This document shows positions 29,097 to 37,957 of a stretch of DNA of 64,000 bases, piece after piece; the first letter of the stretch is position 1; each line of letters begins with the position of its first letter. The DNA is taken from contig JAFXAB010000050.1 of NCBI GenBank assembly GCA_017522135.1, forward strand, positions 20,155-84,154, given 5' to 3'. The notes beneath the pieces were generated by a model that was not told the origin of the DNA, ran no database searches, and saw only the letters and a list, made by a program, of their open reading frames with translations. The DNA is from Bacteroidaceae bacterium (GTDB lineage: Bacteria > Bacteroidota > Bacteroidia > Bacteroidales > Barnesiellaceae_A). Both the position numbers and the translations under genes were made by a program.

Positions 29097-29255
29097 CAAA
29101 ATTCAAATATTTTTATTGCACAATAAGAAAAACAAAACATTGCATTGAAATAAATGTAGGTAATGATAAAATTTAATTTGTTTTTTTATAGGTATCAATG
29201 CAATATTGTTTGTAAAATTTTTACTTAAAAGCATCTGTTTGTACCACTTTTTTTG

Positions 29256-29263
29256 TAGATTTG
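29256..29263 (+). promoter_or_regulatory. -7 element of the DUF4301 gene
   Basis: TAGATTTG 37 bp before the ATG at 29300. The TTG inside it would otherwise be taken as an upstream start. Confidence 0.6.
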
Positions 29264-29299
29264 AAGATAATTTTTTGCAATAACCAATTCAATAAAAAT

Positions 29300-30820
29300 A
29301 TGTATACATCTGACGATCGTAAAGTATTTGCCTCAAGAGGCATTTCGGAGGAAAAAATCAACGAGCAACTACGCTGTTTTGCAACAGGTTTCCCGTTTCT
29401 TAAGTTATCGGCTTCGGCCTCTATAGATAATGGTATATTGGCCGTGAATGAGTCGCAAGCCGATAAATATCTTGCAGAGTGGAACGAATATCTTGCCGGT
29501 AATCATCGCATTGTCAAGTTTGTTCCGGCCTCGGGTGCTGCCAGCCGTATGTTCAAGAATTTGTTTGAGTTCTTGGATGCCGATTATGATGCACCTACGA
29601 CCGATTTTGAGAAGAAATTCTTTGACAACATCACTCGCTTTGCTTTTTACGATGCTCTCAACGATGCTTGTGTAGTGTTGTATGGCAATACGATTGACGA
29701 CCTCACCGATAAGGGCAACTACAAAGAAGTTGTTGCAGCTCTTTTGGGTGAAGATGGACTCAATTACGGTGCATTACCCAAGGGCTTGTTGCAATTCCAC
29801 ACTTACGAAGATCAAGTGCGTACTGCGATGGAAGAACATCTTGCCGAAGGTGCACTTTATGCAGGCAATGCCGCTCACGATGTCGATGTACATTTTACTG
29901 TATCGCACGACCATTTGGCTCTGTTCCAAGACCTTGTAGAGCAAGTCCGTGGGGAGTATGAGCGTGAGTATAATGTGCGTTATCACATTTCTTTCTCAGA
30001 GCAAAAACCCTCGACCGATACTATTGCCGCCGATATGGACAACAAGCCATTCCGCGATAGCGACGGTTCTCTTTTATTCCGCCCCGGTGGTCACGGTGCA
30101 CTTATTGAGAACCTCAATGATATAGATGCCGATGTTATCTTTGTGAAGAATATCGACAACGTCGTGCCCGACCGCTTGAAAGAAGAGACGGTAAGATACA
30201 AGAAGATAATAGGCGGAGTCCTTATTTCGCTCAAGAAGCAAATCGATGCTTATATGGCACAGCTCAAGAGTGGTAAATATACAGCCAACGATTTGCAAGA
30301 GATGCTCACCTTCCTTGAGAAGTCGCTCTACACTCGCAATGAGTCGGTTGCTACACTCGACGAGGCACAATTGGTCGCCTATTTGCTTAAGAAATTCGAT
30401 CGCCCCATACGTGTGTGTGGTATGGTGAAAAATGTAGGTGAGCCTGGCGGTGGCCCGTTCTTGGCTTACAATCAAGATGGTACGGTTTCGTTGCAAATTC
30501 TCGAAAGTTCGCAAATTGACATGAACAATGCCGAGGCCAAAGCTTTCTTTGAAAAAGGTACGCACTTCAATCCCGTCGACTTGGTATGTGCCGTGCGCAA
30601 TGACCGAGGCGAGAAATACAACCTTACCGAGTATGTCGACAAGAATACGGGATTTATCTCATATAAGTCAAAGAGTGGCAAAGAGTTGAAAGCATTGGAA
30701 TTGCCCGGCCTATGGAATGGCGCAATGAGCGACTGGAATACTCTCTTTGTGGAAGTTCCTATTGCTACATTCAACCCCGTAAAGACTGTCAACGACTTGT
30801 TGCGTGAACAACATCAGTAA
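29300..30820 (+). CDS. DUF4301 family protein, nucleotidyltransferase-like
   Basis: A 506-residue cytosolic protein of a Bacteroidetes-restricted family, function undetermined. Two segments look like the sugar-nucleotidyltransferase core: VPASGAASRMFK (compare GxGxRM) at about residue 70, and LPKGLLQFH (compare the PK-P-L block) about 95 residues later. Another notable segment is FRPGGHGALIENLNDIDADVIFVKNIDNV, where the order HGALIENL resembles a metal-binding active site. I infer an NTP-transferase-fold enzyme. Start moved to the ATG at 29300 because the upstream TTG lies in the promoter. Monocistronic or leading the proC run (103 bp gap with an inverted repeat). Confidence 0.82.
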   Translation: MYTSDDRKVFASRGISEEKINEQLRCFATGFPFLKLSASASIDNGILAVNESQADKYLAEWNEYLAGNHRIVKFVPASGAASRMFKNLFEFLDADYDAPTTDFEKKFFDNITRFAFYDALNDACVVLYGNTIDDLTDKGNYKEVVAALLGEDGLNYGALPKGLLQFHTYEDQVRTAMEEHLAEGALYAGNAAHDVDVHFTVSHDHLALFQDLVEQVRGEYEREYNVRYHISFSEQKPSTDTIAADMDNKPFRDSDGSLLFRPGGHGALIENLNDIDADVIFVKNIDNVVPDRLKEETVRYKKIIGGVLISLKKQIDAYMAQLKSGKYTANDLQEMLTFLEKSLYTRNESVATLDEAQLVAYLLKKFDRPIRVCGMVKNVGEPGGGPFLAYNQDGTVSLQILESSQIDMNNAEAKAFFEKGTHFNPVDLVCAVRNDRGEKYNLTEYVDKNTGFISYKSKSGKELKALELPGLWNGAMSDWNTLFVEVPIATFNPVKTVNDLLREQHQ

Positions 30821-30841
30821 CATGTGCAACTACTGATATAG

Positions 30842-30903
30842 AAGGAACTTTGGTCTCCGGTGTGATTATTTACACAGGCGATCGAAGTTCCTTGGTGTAA
30901 TTT
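30842..30903. terminator. Imperfect inverted repeat between DUF4301 and proC genes
   Basis: AAGGAACTT (30842-30850) pairs with AAGTTCCTT (30895-30903), with further inner pairing (GTGTGA and TACACA). No T-run, so a terminator role is plausible but unproven. Confidence 0.45.
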
Positions 30904-30923
30904 TCCTGCAAAAACCTGATTGA

Positions 30924-31700
30924 ATGAAAGTAGCAATAATAGGAGCCGGCAACATGGGTGGTGCTATAGCCCGAGGACTGTGTAAGGGTACAATCATAGC
31001 TCCCAAAGATATTGTATTGAGCAATCGCACAGTGGCAAAACTCGACATAATCAAGTCACAACATCCGGCCATCGGTATTACATGCAACAATCGTGAGGCC
31101 GCACGTGATGCCGATATGATAATCTTGGCAGTAAAACCTTGGCTTATCAAAGAGGTGATAGATGAGGTAAGACCCTCATGTGAGCAAATTGTAGTATCGG
31201 TAGCGGCCGGTATCGACTGTGACTCGATCGATAAGATGTTGCCTCAACAAGGAAATACCATATTTCGCCTTATCCCCAATACGGCCATATCTCTGCAAGA
31301 AAGTCTTACACTCATATCTTCGCACAATGCTACTGCCGAGCAAGAACATTATATGCTCGATATGTTCAACGAAATGGGTGTGGCAATGCTCATTCCCGAG
31401 AAACAAATGTCGGCAGCTACGTCAATGACCTCGAGCGGTATAGCCTATGCGCTCAAATATATACAAGCCGCCATGCAAGCCGGTGTAGAGATGGGCATAT
31501 ATCCGCACAATGCCATGAAGATGGTAGCACAGTCTGTAAAAGGCGCAGCCGAAATTATCTTGCAAAATGATACCCACCCATCGGTAGAGATCGATAAGGT
31601 GTGCACTCCCGGAGGATACACCATCAAAGGTATCAACACCCTTGAGTCGCATGGCTTTACCACAGCTGTTATTGAGGCTATAAAATCATCTTGCTCATAA
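30924..31700 (+). CDS. proC: Pyrroline-5-carboxylate reductase
   Basis: Last step of proline synthesis, reducing pyrroline-5-carboxylate with NAD(P)H. 258 residues: Rossmann motif IIGAGNMGGAIARGL at the start, the P5CR signature near the C-terminus (PGGYTIKGINTLE) and the family serine/threonine-rich helix AATSMTSSGIAYA. Normal length. First gene of a tight plus-strand run (patatin 4 bp later). Confidence 0.95.
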   Translation: MKVAIIGAGNMGGAIARGLCKGTIIAPKDIVLSNRTVAKLDIIKSQHPAIGITCNNREAARDADMIILAVKPWLIKEVIDEVRPSCEQIVVSVAAGIDCDSIDKMLPQQGNTIFRLIPNTAISLQESLTLISSHNATAEQEHYMLDMFNEMGVAMLIPEKQMSAATSMTSSGIAYALKYIQAAMQAGVEMGIYPHNAMKMVAQSVKGAAEIILQNDTHPSVEIDKVCTPGGYTIKGINTLESHGFTTAVIEAIKSSCS

Positions 31701-31704
31701 CATT

Positions 31705-32562
31705 ATGAAACGAAAAACAATAGAGTTGACCGATGCCTCGGGCTTGATACTCGAAGGTGGTGGCATGCGAGGTGTCTTTACCTGTGGTGTGCTCGATAAC
31801 TTTATGGAGCGAGGTATACGCTTCCCATATACCGTGGGTGTAAGTGCAGGTGCTTGCAACGGACTATCGTATATGTCTGAGCAAAAGGGTAGGGCAAAGT
31901 ATAGCAACATAGACCTGCTCGACAAGTACCATTACATAGGTATCAAGCAGCTTCTTCTCAAGGGTAATATCATGGACTTCGACCTACTGTTTCATACCTT
32001 CCCCGAGCAGATTATTCCTTACGACTACGCAAAGTATGCCCGTTGTAGCGAAGTATATGAAATGGTGACAACCGATTGTCGTACAGGCGAGGCTTGTTAC
32101 TATAATGAAAAGAACAACCCCCGACGTATCATCGAGATTGTAAAAGCATCGAGCAGCCTGCCATTTGTGTGTCCTATATCGTATGTCGATGGGCATCCCA
32201 TGCTCGATGGTGGTATTGCCGACTCGATACCCTTGCTACGTGCACGTGAATTGGGATATGACAACAACGTCGTTATCCTTACTCGCAACAAAGGCTATCG
32301 AAAGCCCTCCAAACCTACTACCGTTCCGTTTTTCTTTTATCGCAAATACCCCCATTTGCGTCACGCCATAGCCGGCCGAAATACTCTGTATAACAGCCAG
32401 CTTGATATGGTGGAGCGACTTGAAGAGAGTGGCGAAATAACAGTAATCCGCCCCGAAAAGCCTATTGTGGTAGACCGCATAGAGCGCGATACACGTAAGC
32501 TACTCGACCTGTACAACCAAGGTTACGAGATTGCATCGTCGATAGATTTTACACACGCCTAA
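31705..32562 (+). CDS. Patatin-like phospholipase (YjjU-like)
   Basis: A 285-residue lipid acyl hydrolase. Oxyanion-hole motif EGGGMRGVFTCGVLD (residues 17-31), nucleophile Ser47 in GVSAG and catalytic Asp168 in LDGGIADSIP complete the Ser-Asp dyad. No signal peptide, so intracellular, and closest in layout to YjjU-type proteins. Substrate unknown. Located 4 bp after proC and 12 bp before the Sel1/YgjP-like gene. Confidence 0.9.
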   Translation: MKRKTIELTDASGLILEGGGMRGVFTCGVLDNFMERGIRFPYTVGVSAGACNGLSYMSEQKGRAKYSNIDLLDKYHYIGIKQLLLKGNIMDFDLLFHTFPEQIIPYDYAKYARCSEVYEMVTTDCRTGEACYYNEKNNPRRIIEIVKASSSLPFVCPISYVDGHPMLDGGIADSIPLLRARELGYDNNVVILTRNKGYRKPSKPTTVPFFFYRKYPHLRHAIAGRNTLYNSQLDMVERLEESGEITVIRPEKPIVVDRIERDTRKLLDLYNQGYEIASSIDFTHA

Positions 32563-32574
32563 AGTCAGATATCA

Positions 32575-33573
32575 GTGAACAGAGGACATCAATATGATAT
32601 ATCCTATTGGTTGCAAAAGGGAGAAGCGTTGTATCGCCAAGGGCGATATAAGGAGGCTGTATCATATTTTCGTCAAGCAGCGAGTAGAGGGTATCCTACA
32701 CATCAAGCCTGTGCTTATCTGGCCTACTGTCATTACAAAGGTCTTGGAGTCCCGGTCAATCATTATGCGGCATTTCGTTGGCACCAACACTTAATAGCAA
32801 AGAAAGATGGTATAGCGACTGCTCGACAAGTATATGGAAGTGACTTTGATAGGATATGTGCATTGCGCGTGGCTCGTCCGCAAGGCGATAGTAGCGAGTT
32901 TGACGATTATCTTATAGGGCGTGTAGTACTTCGTTCCGACACAAGATATGAACGTGTTAGATTTTATGCCGACAAAGTAGTGGTCGAGTTAGCGGGTTTA
33001 GATTCTTGCTACGACAATTATTATGCTATAGGTATGATAACCAATGCGTATGAATTTCATAACCTACCATCGAACTTAGACGAGAGTTTTACACGCGATT
33101 ATGAGTTTTACTCCTTGCGAATAAAGCCGGGTAATGTAGCGAAAGTTACACATGTAGCCAATGGCGATATTTACACCATTGTTGTACCTAAGGAAATGCG
33201 GTTTGACCAGATTGTTACACAAGTCGCTATCTTAATGGAGAGTCGCAAGGTGACAAAAAAGGTGGCACAAAAGTATCTGCCTCTCCGTACAGCAGAACTA
33301 TCGAAACAAACAGGCTTGAAGTATACCAAATGTACGATAAAAAATATAGACGATTACAGTGGATATCATCTGCGTTCGGGCGAAGTGATATTGTCGCCCT
33401 ATGTAATAAAATGGTGCTCAAAGGAAATAGATGCACTCATTATTCATGAATTGTGCCATTCGCTTGTTACGGGCCATGAACAAGACTTTTATGATACCCT
33501 GCTCAAGTATGGTGGTGAAGAGATATTCGAAATAGATAAAAGATTACCTTGCTTAGATATTGGATTGATATAA
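32575..33573 (+). CDS. Sel1-like repeat protein fused to a YgjP-like metallopeptidase domain
   Basis: A 332-residue protein combining two parts. Residues about 8-75 are TPR/Sel1-like (GEALYRQGRYKEAVSYFRQA, ACAYLAYCHYKGLGVPVN). Residues about 230-325 match the YgjP/DUF45 (WLM-like) zinc hydrolase pattern: YLPLRTAELSKQTGLKY, then CSKEIDALIIHELCHSLVTGH, with metal ligands His291, His295 and probably His301 and Glu292 as base. The middle (about 80-225) is unassigned. The only in-frame start near the previous gene is GTG at 32575; the ATG in the area is in another frame. No signal peptide. Confidence 0.8.
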   Translation: MNRGHQYDISYWLQKGEALYRQGRYKEAVSYFRQAASRGYPTHQACAYLAYCHYKGLGVPVNHYAAFRWHQHLIAKKDGIATARQVYGSDFDRICALRVARPQGDSSEFDDYLIGRVVLRSDTRYERVRFYADKVVVELAGLDSCYDNYYAIGMITNAYEFHNLPSNLDESFTRDYEFYSLRIKPGNVAKVTHVANGDIYTIVVPKEMRFDQIVTQVAILMESRKVTKKVAQKYLPLRTAELSKQTGLKYTKCTIKNIDDYSGYHLRSGEVILSPYVIKWCSKEIDALIIHELCHSLVTGHEQDFYDTLLKYGGEEIFEIDKRLPCLDIGLI

Positions 33574-33590
33574 ATTAAAAATATAGTAAT

Positions 33591-33890
33591 ATGATAAAAC
33601 ACATTGTTATGTGGAAACTGAAGCCCGAGGCTGAAGGCCACACAGCTTGCGCAAATGCACAATGGATGAAAGAACACCTCGAATCGCTCATGGGCGTAGT
33701 CCCCGAGCTGTTATCGTGCGAGGTGGGCATAAATGTTGTTGATGGAAACTACGATGCCTGCCTTATTGCTACATTTGCATCGCTCGAAGACTTGGATGCA
33801 TACAAAAAACACCCTGCCCACGTCGCTATCTCGACCTACTGCAAGAAAGTGCGTGAGAGCCGTGTGGCATGCGACTTTGTGATTGAATAA
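33591..33890 (+). CDS. Dabb (stress-responsive A/B barrel) domain protein
   Basis: A 99-residue single-domain protein of the Dabb family: MIKHIVMWKLKPEA at the start, FASLEDLDAYKKHPAHVAIS in the second half. Members are small dimeric ferredoxin-like barrels; the bacterial role is mostly unknown. It lies 17 bp after the metallopeptidase gene and 30 bp before the lipoprotein gene, within the same run. Confidence 0.9.
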   Translation: MIKHIVMWKLKPEAEGHTACANAQWMKEHLESLMGVVPELLSCEVGINVVDGNYDACLIATFASLEDLDAYKKHPAHVAISTYCKKVRESRVACDFVIE

Positions 33891-33920
33891 ATAACAATAA
33901 TAAAAAAAACAAGAAAGAGT

Positions 33921-35945
33921 ATGAAACGATTTTTCAGCTACCTAACACTATTTACCATGATTGCAATGTGTGTAGGATGTTGCGCTACGACCGATGGCGA
34001 CAACAACAACGTAGACGCGCTCGTTGCCGAGATGCAAAGTTTATATCCCAATGCCAACTACGATACCATGAAGCGTGGTATTGAGCAGGCTGCAACTCTG
34101 TGGCAGGAGCAAGACGGCACAGCCGAAGAGTTTGCACAATTTGTCAAAGAAAACTATGTACCCGACTGTGAAGGTCGCAAAGTGTTGTTTGACAAGCTGT
34201 CGAAGGTGTACGAAGTGTTGCTGGGTGCACAAAACCAAGTGGCTGTAGAGCTGAACATACCCACCATGCTCACAGGCCCCGAGCTTATCGACCTCGACTA
34301 TATCATGAGTGCCTTCAATCCCTTCTCGCACATGACTACCGACTTGTATGAGAATAAGGTGGCTTTTATTACCATCCTCAACTTCCCCAACTATACACTT
34401 GATGAGAAGAATGTATTGGGCAAGGAGTGGAGTCGCGAAGAGTGGGCATACGCTCGCATGGGCGATATGTTTACCTCTCGTGTACCTGCCGATATCAACA
34501 AGCAGATAGGTCAAGCCAATGCCGATGGCGAAAACTATATAGCCGGATACAACATCATGATGGGACATCTGCTCAACGAAGAGGGTAAGCGTCTATTCCC
34601 CGACGATATGGTTTTGCTCTCACACTGGAACTTGCGCGATGAGATAAAGTCCAACTATGCCAATGTACCCAATGCTCACGAGAAACAAGAGATGATATAC
34701 CAAGTAATGCAACGCATTGTCGATGGCTCTATACCTCAAGCCGTAGTCAACAATGCCGAGTACGATTGGGCTCCTTACAGCAACCGCACTTGGAAAGGTC
34801 AAGAGGAGGTAACACTTGCCGGTGAGGAGAATGGTCGCTACGACATCATCTTGTCGCACTATGCAGCCATGAAAGCCGCCGATAAGTACGAGACTCAAGC
34901 CCCCACAGGCATTATACGCAACTTCGATATTGCCATGGAGATGACTTCTCAAGAGATTGAAGAGTTGTTTGTCAATCTTGTTTCGTCACCCCAAGTGAAG
35001 GCCGTAGGCAATCTTATCAAGGAACGATTAGGTCGCGATTTGCGCCCGTACGATATATGGTACGATGGCTTCAAGAGTCGCAGCACAATCTCCGAAGACC
35101 AACTCACAGCACTTACACGCAGCAAATATCCCACACCCGAGGCATTTGAGGCCGATATGCCTCGTATGCTCGTTGCATTTGGTTTTACACCTGCCGAAGC
35201 CAACTATCTGGCCGATAAAATTACCGTTCAAGGTGCTCGTGGCTCGGGTCACGCCTGGGGTGCTGTAGGTCGTTGGGAAAACTCATTGCTCCGCACCCGC
35301 ATCGGAGGCGAGGGTATGGACTACAAAGGCTACAATATTGCCGTGCATGAGTTTGGTCACAACGTAGAACAGACTATCGACCTCTATGATATCGACCACT
35401 ACATGATGCGCGGTGTGCCCAATACCGGATTTACCGAGGCTTTGGCATTTATCTTCCAAAAACGCGACCTGCAATTGCTCGGTTACAAACAACAAATAGA
35501 CGACAATACAACACTCGACATCTTCTGGGGATTGTATGAGATAATGGGAGTATCGTTGGTAGACATGCGCATGTGGCAATGGCTCTACAAAAATCCCAAT
35601 GCTACAGCCGCCGAGTTGCGCGAGACCACTCTTGCCATTGCTCGCGATGTGTGGAACAGCTACTACGAACCTATATTGGGCGAAAAAGACTCTCCTATAT
35701 TGGCTATATATTCGCACATGGTCAATTCGCCCATGTACTTGCCCAATTATCCCTTGGGACACATTGTGGAGTTCCAACTCGAGGAGCACTTTGCGCAATT
35801 TACCAATCCTCGCGATTTTGCCACCGAGATTATGCGCATCTATCGTTTGGGCCGTCTCACACCCAACCATTGGATGCAACATGCCGTGGGTAGCAACTTG
35901 AGTACAACACCCATTCTTAATGCTATAGATGCTATCGTGAAGTAG
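33921..35945 (+). CDS. Lipoprotein with HEFGH zinc-metallopeptidase motif
   Basis: A 674-residue exported lipoprotein. Signal sequence ends in a lipobox (CVGC), placing it in the periplasm or outer membrane. Gluzincin features: HEFGH with His476, Glu477 and His480, and a downstream Glu506 in GFTEALAF that fits the third zinc ligand, as in M2/M3-type peptidases. The long helical N-terminal part is also typical of those families. I infer an oligopeptidase-like enzyme; the exact MEROPS family cannot be fixed by eye. Last gene of its run, followed by a terminator. Confidence 0.82.
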   Translation: MKRFFSYLTLFTMIAMCVGCCATTDGDNNNVDALVAEMQSLYPNANYDTMKRGIEQAATLWQEQDGTAEEFAQFVKENYVPDCEGRKVLFDKLSKVYEVLLGAQNQVAVELNIPTMLTGPELIDLDYIMSAFNPFSHMTTDLYENKVAFITILNFPNYTLDEKNVLGKEWSREEWAYARMGDMFTSRVPADINKQIGQANADGENYIAGYNIMMGHLLNEEGKRLFPDDMVLLSHWNLRDEIKSNYANVPNAHEKQEMIYQVMQRIVDGSIPQAVVNNAEYDWAPYSNRTWKGQEEVTLAGEENGRYDIILSHYAAMKAADKYETQAPTGIIRNFDIAMEMTSQEIEELFVNLVSSPQVKAVGNLIKERLGRDLRPYDIWYDGFKSRSTISEDQLTALTRSKYPTPEAFEADMPRMLVAFGFTPAEANYLADKITVQGARGSGHAWGAVGRWENSLLRTRIGGEGMDYKGYNIAVHEFGHNVEQTIDLYDIDHYMMRGVPNTGFTEALAFIFQKRDLQLLGYKQQIDDNTTLDIFWGLYEIMGVSLVDMRMWQWLYKNPNATAAELRETTLAIARDVWNSYYEPILGEKDSPILAIYSHMVNSPMYLPNYPLGHIVEFQLEEHFAQFTNPRDFATEIMRIYRLGRLTPNHWMQHAVGSNLSTTPILNAIDAIVK

Positions 35946-35972
35946 GGGGTATATATAATTATAATATGTATA

Positions 35973-36013
35973 GAGGGTGTCTCTCATGTGAGTGGCATCC
36001 TCTTGCTTTTTTT
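35973..36013 (+). terminator. Intrinsic terminator after the HEFGH lipoprotein
   Basis: 13-position stem (35973-35985 with 35990-36002; two wobble pairs, one mismatch), 4-nt loop, then a T-rich tract interrupted by GC (36003-36013). Confidence 0.8.
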
Positions 36014-36673
36014 ACGAGCCTCTTACATAGAGCCAACACATCGGTTTGAGACACTCTCCTTGGGGTGGTATCTCCGAGAAACAAACCACAGCACACTCCA
36101 TGGTGCAATGCTTTCTCTTGTAGAGCCTTGCCCAACAACAACAATAGGGCTGCCGGCACATAATGCCGAATTTACACAATCTATATGATATATATTCTAC
36201 AACTTGTTACTACCACACACTCTTTCAGTCATCAAAATAGTTAATATCAGGGCATATAATTAAATCAATTTATCTTAATATTAACACATCATCCACCACC
36301 AGCACTCCAAGCACACTCTTTTGAATATGCAAAACACAACAATATTATAGCAAACAACAACAAATCATAGAATATTGACAGAATAACACAGACATACCAA
36401 TTCAACAATCATATTTTTTCCACCAATACATTCACAAATGCAATTATTAACAAATGTAAATCAAACACACCTAAACAGCCATTTTGTTAATTAGTGTTAA
36501 CCCCCCCTATTAATTAACATTTATTATATCAAATTGTGTTAAAAATACGACTTATAAATGAAATTTTATTCTTTAAATTTGATTTGTATAAACACATCAA
36601 TACTTAACTTTGTAAAATTGCGAAGTACAAAAAACGCCTTATAGAAACACCAAAGACAGAAAATAACAATTTG
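36014..36673. other. AT-rich intergenic region before the fimbrial locus
   Basis: About 660 bp without a convincing gene. Short open frames on both strands lack domains and start context. It becomes very AT-rich from about 36180. It contains an inverted repeat GTTAATTA/TAATTAAC (36486-36493 and 36511-36518) whose loop holds a run of seven C (36501-36507), and the promoter of the fimbrial operon at the 3' end. Such a long regulatory region fits a tightly controlled surface locus. Confidence 0.7.
36583..36612 (+). promoter_or_regulatory. Bacteroidetes promoter of the fimbrial locus
   Basis: TAACTTTG at 36605-36612 with TTTG at 36583-36586 (18 bp gap; another TTTG ends at 36581). About 61 bp before the first ATG. 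Confidence 0.65.
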
Positions 36674-37951
36674 ATGAGAGTGCTTAGATACATAACGCTG
36701 ATAACAACGTTGATTATTGCAATACCCGCAATAGCATCATTGCCACAAAGCGTTCACAACACCGTTTCGGAAGATACGGCGACGACAGCACACCAAGTTG
36801 TTTCGGAAAAGTTTGCCATAGACTATCGCTTCGACCAGATTGTAATCGACTCGATATACCTCGACAATAAAGAGGAGATAGACTACATCAAATATTACCT
36901 CAATCACACACCACGCATCGACAGTATCACCATCTACGCATGGGCATCGCCCGAGGGTGCAACCGGCCACAACGAATGGTTGGCTCAGGAACGTGCCTTG
37001 GCTGCCAAGCAATTTTTGATAGAAAATTGCCCCGACACTGCCAAGCTCAATGCCGACAAGATAAAGATACAACCTTCGGCCGAGAACTGGCCGGGGCTGA
37101 TACAACTCGTAGAGCAAAACTACCACCGCAAAAATCGCGATTTGGTATTGCACATCTTACGCAACCCACGCCTGAGCAATGCCACACGCAAGTGGCGTCT
37201 GCAACACATCGACGACGGCACAACATGGCGTTACTTCCTGCGCCACTACATGCCACACTTGCGCTATGCCACATGGAGTTGCACATGGATCAAGCTCGAC
37301 GACCCCTTATTGCCTTCGCCTGCATTTGAGGTATCGGTGGTCGATGAGATGCCGGCTACCGACAAGTATACACCCGTAGAGATTGTCAAGCCTCAATTAC
37401 GCACCATCATGGCAGCCAAAACCAATCTGCTATACGATGCGGTAACAGCACTCAACTTTGCAATAGAGTTTCCAATAGCCGACCAATTCTCACTTCTTGC
37501 CGAGACACACTTCCCATGGTGGCTCAATCGCGACAACCGCAAGTGCTTGCAACTGCACACCTACGGGGGCGAGTTTCGCTGGTGGTTTTTGCCACAACCC
37601 ACCAAGGCTACCCCCAAGCGACAAAAGCGTGATGTGCTCGTGGGCCACTTCATCGGCTTGAACGGGTGGGGCGGTTATGGCGACATCCAGTGGGGTCGCG
37701 ACTTCGGTTGCTACCAATTCGACTTCTGGAGCGTTGGCCTGTCGTATGGCTATGCTATGCCCATAAGCCGCTATCTCAACCTCGAGTTCTCCATCTCGGG
37801 CGGATATGCCAACATTCCCTATCAGCACTACATTCCTACCGAAGATTGGATGCACCTCATACGCGACGATAAGAAAGCCGGTACATTGCATTATCTCGGA
37901 CTCACCAAGTTGCAGATAAGCCTTGTATTCCCCATAATGATTAAGTATTGA
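36674..37951 (+). CDS. OmpA-like / DUF3575 outer-membrane protein of fimbrial locus
   Basis: A 425-residue exported protein. Signal peptide RYITLITTLIIAIPAIA. Residues about 45-125 look like an OmpA-type domain (SITIYAWASPEGATGHNEWLAQERALAAKQFL). From about 240 there is a DUF3575-type region (MAAKTNLLYDAVTALNFAIEFPIADQFSL) ending in amphipathic strands, probably a small beta-barrel. DUF3575 proteins commonly head Mfa-like fimbrillin loci and may act in the outer membrane during assembly. The preceding TTG is in frame, but the ATG at 36674 is preferred. It is followed 6 bp later by the DUF5119 gene. Confidence 0.83.
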   Translation: MRVLRYITLITTLIIAIPAIASLPQSVHNTVSEDTATTAHQVVSEKFAIDYRFDQIVIDSIYLDNKEEIDYIKYYLNHTPRIDSITIYAWASPEGATGHNEWLAQERALAAKQFLIENCPDTAKLNADKIKIQPSAENWPGLIQLVEQNYHRKNRDLVLHILRNPRLSNATRKWRLQHIDDGTTWRYFLRHYMPHLRYATWSCTWIKLDDPLLPSPAFEVSVVDEMPATDKYTPVEIVKPQLRTIMAAKTNLLYDAVTALNFAIEFPIADQFSLLAETHFPWWLNRDNRKCLQLHTYGGEFRWWFLPQPTKATPKRQKRDVLVGHFIGLNGWGGYGDIQWGRDFGCYQFDFWSVGLSYGYAMPISRYLNLEFSISGGYANIPYQHYIPTEDWMHLIRDDKKAGTLHYLGLTKLQISLVFPIMIKY

Positions 37952-37957
37952 TACAAC

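Noticed and set aside
35988..36188. Short open frames on both strands after the HEFGH lipoprotein
   Set aside because: They begin inside the terminator, lack promoter or domain signals and sit in low-complexity sequence.
36281..36542. Invertible promoter (phase-variable switch) at the fimbrial locus
   Set aside because: The only opposed repeats are 7-8 bp and AT-rich, shorter than typical invertase sites, and no site-specific recombinase gene is in the window. Kept only as a weak regulatory finding.
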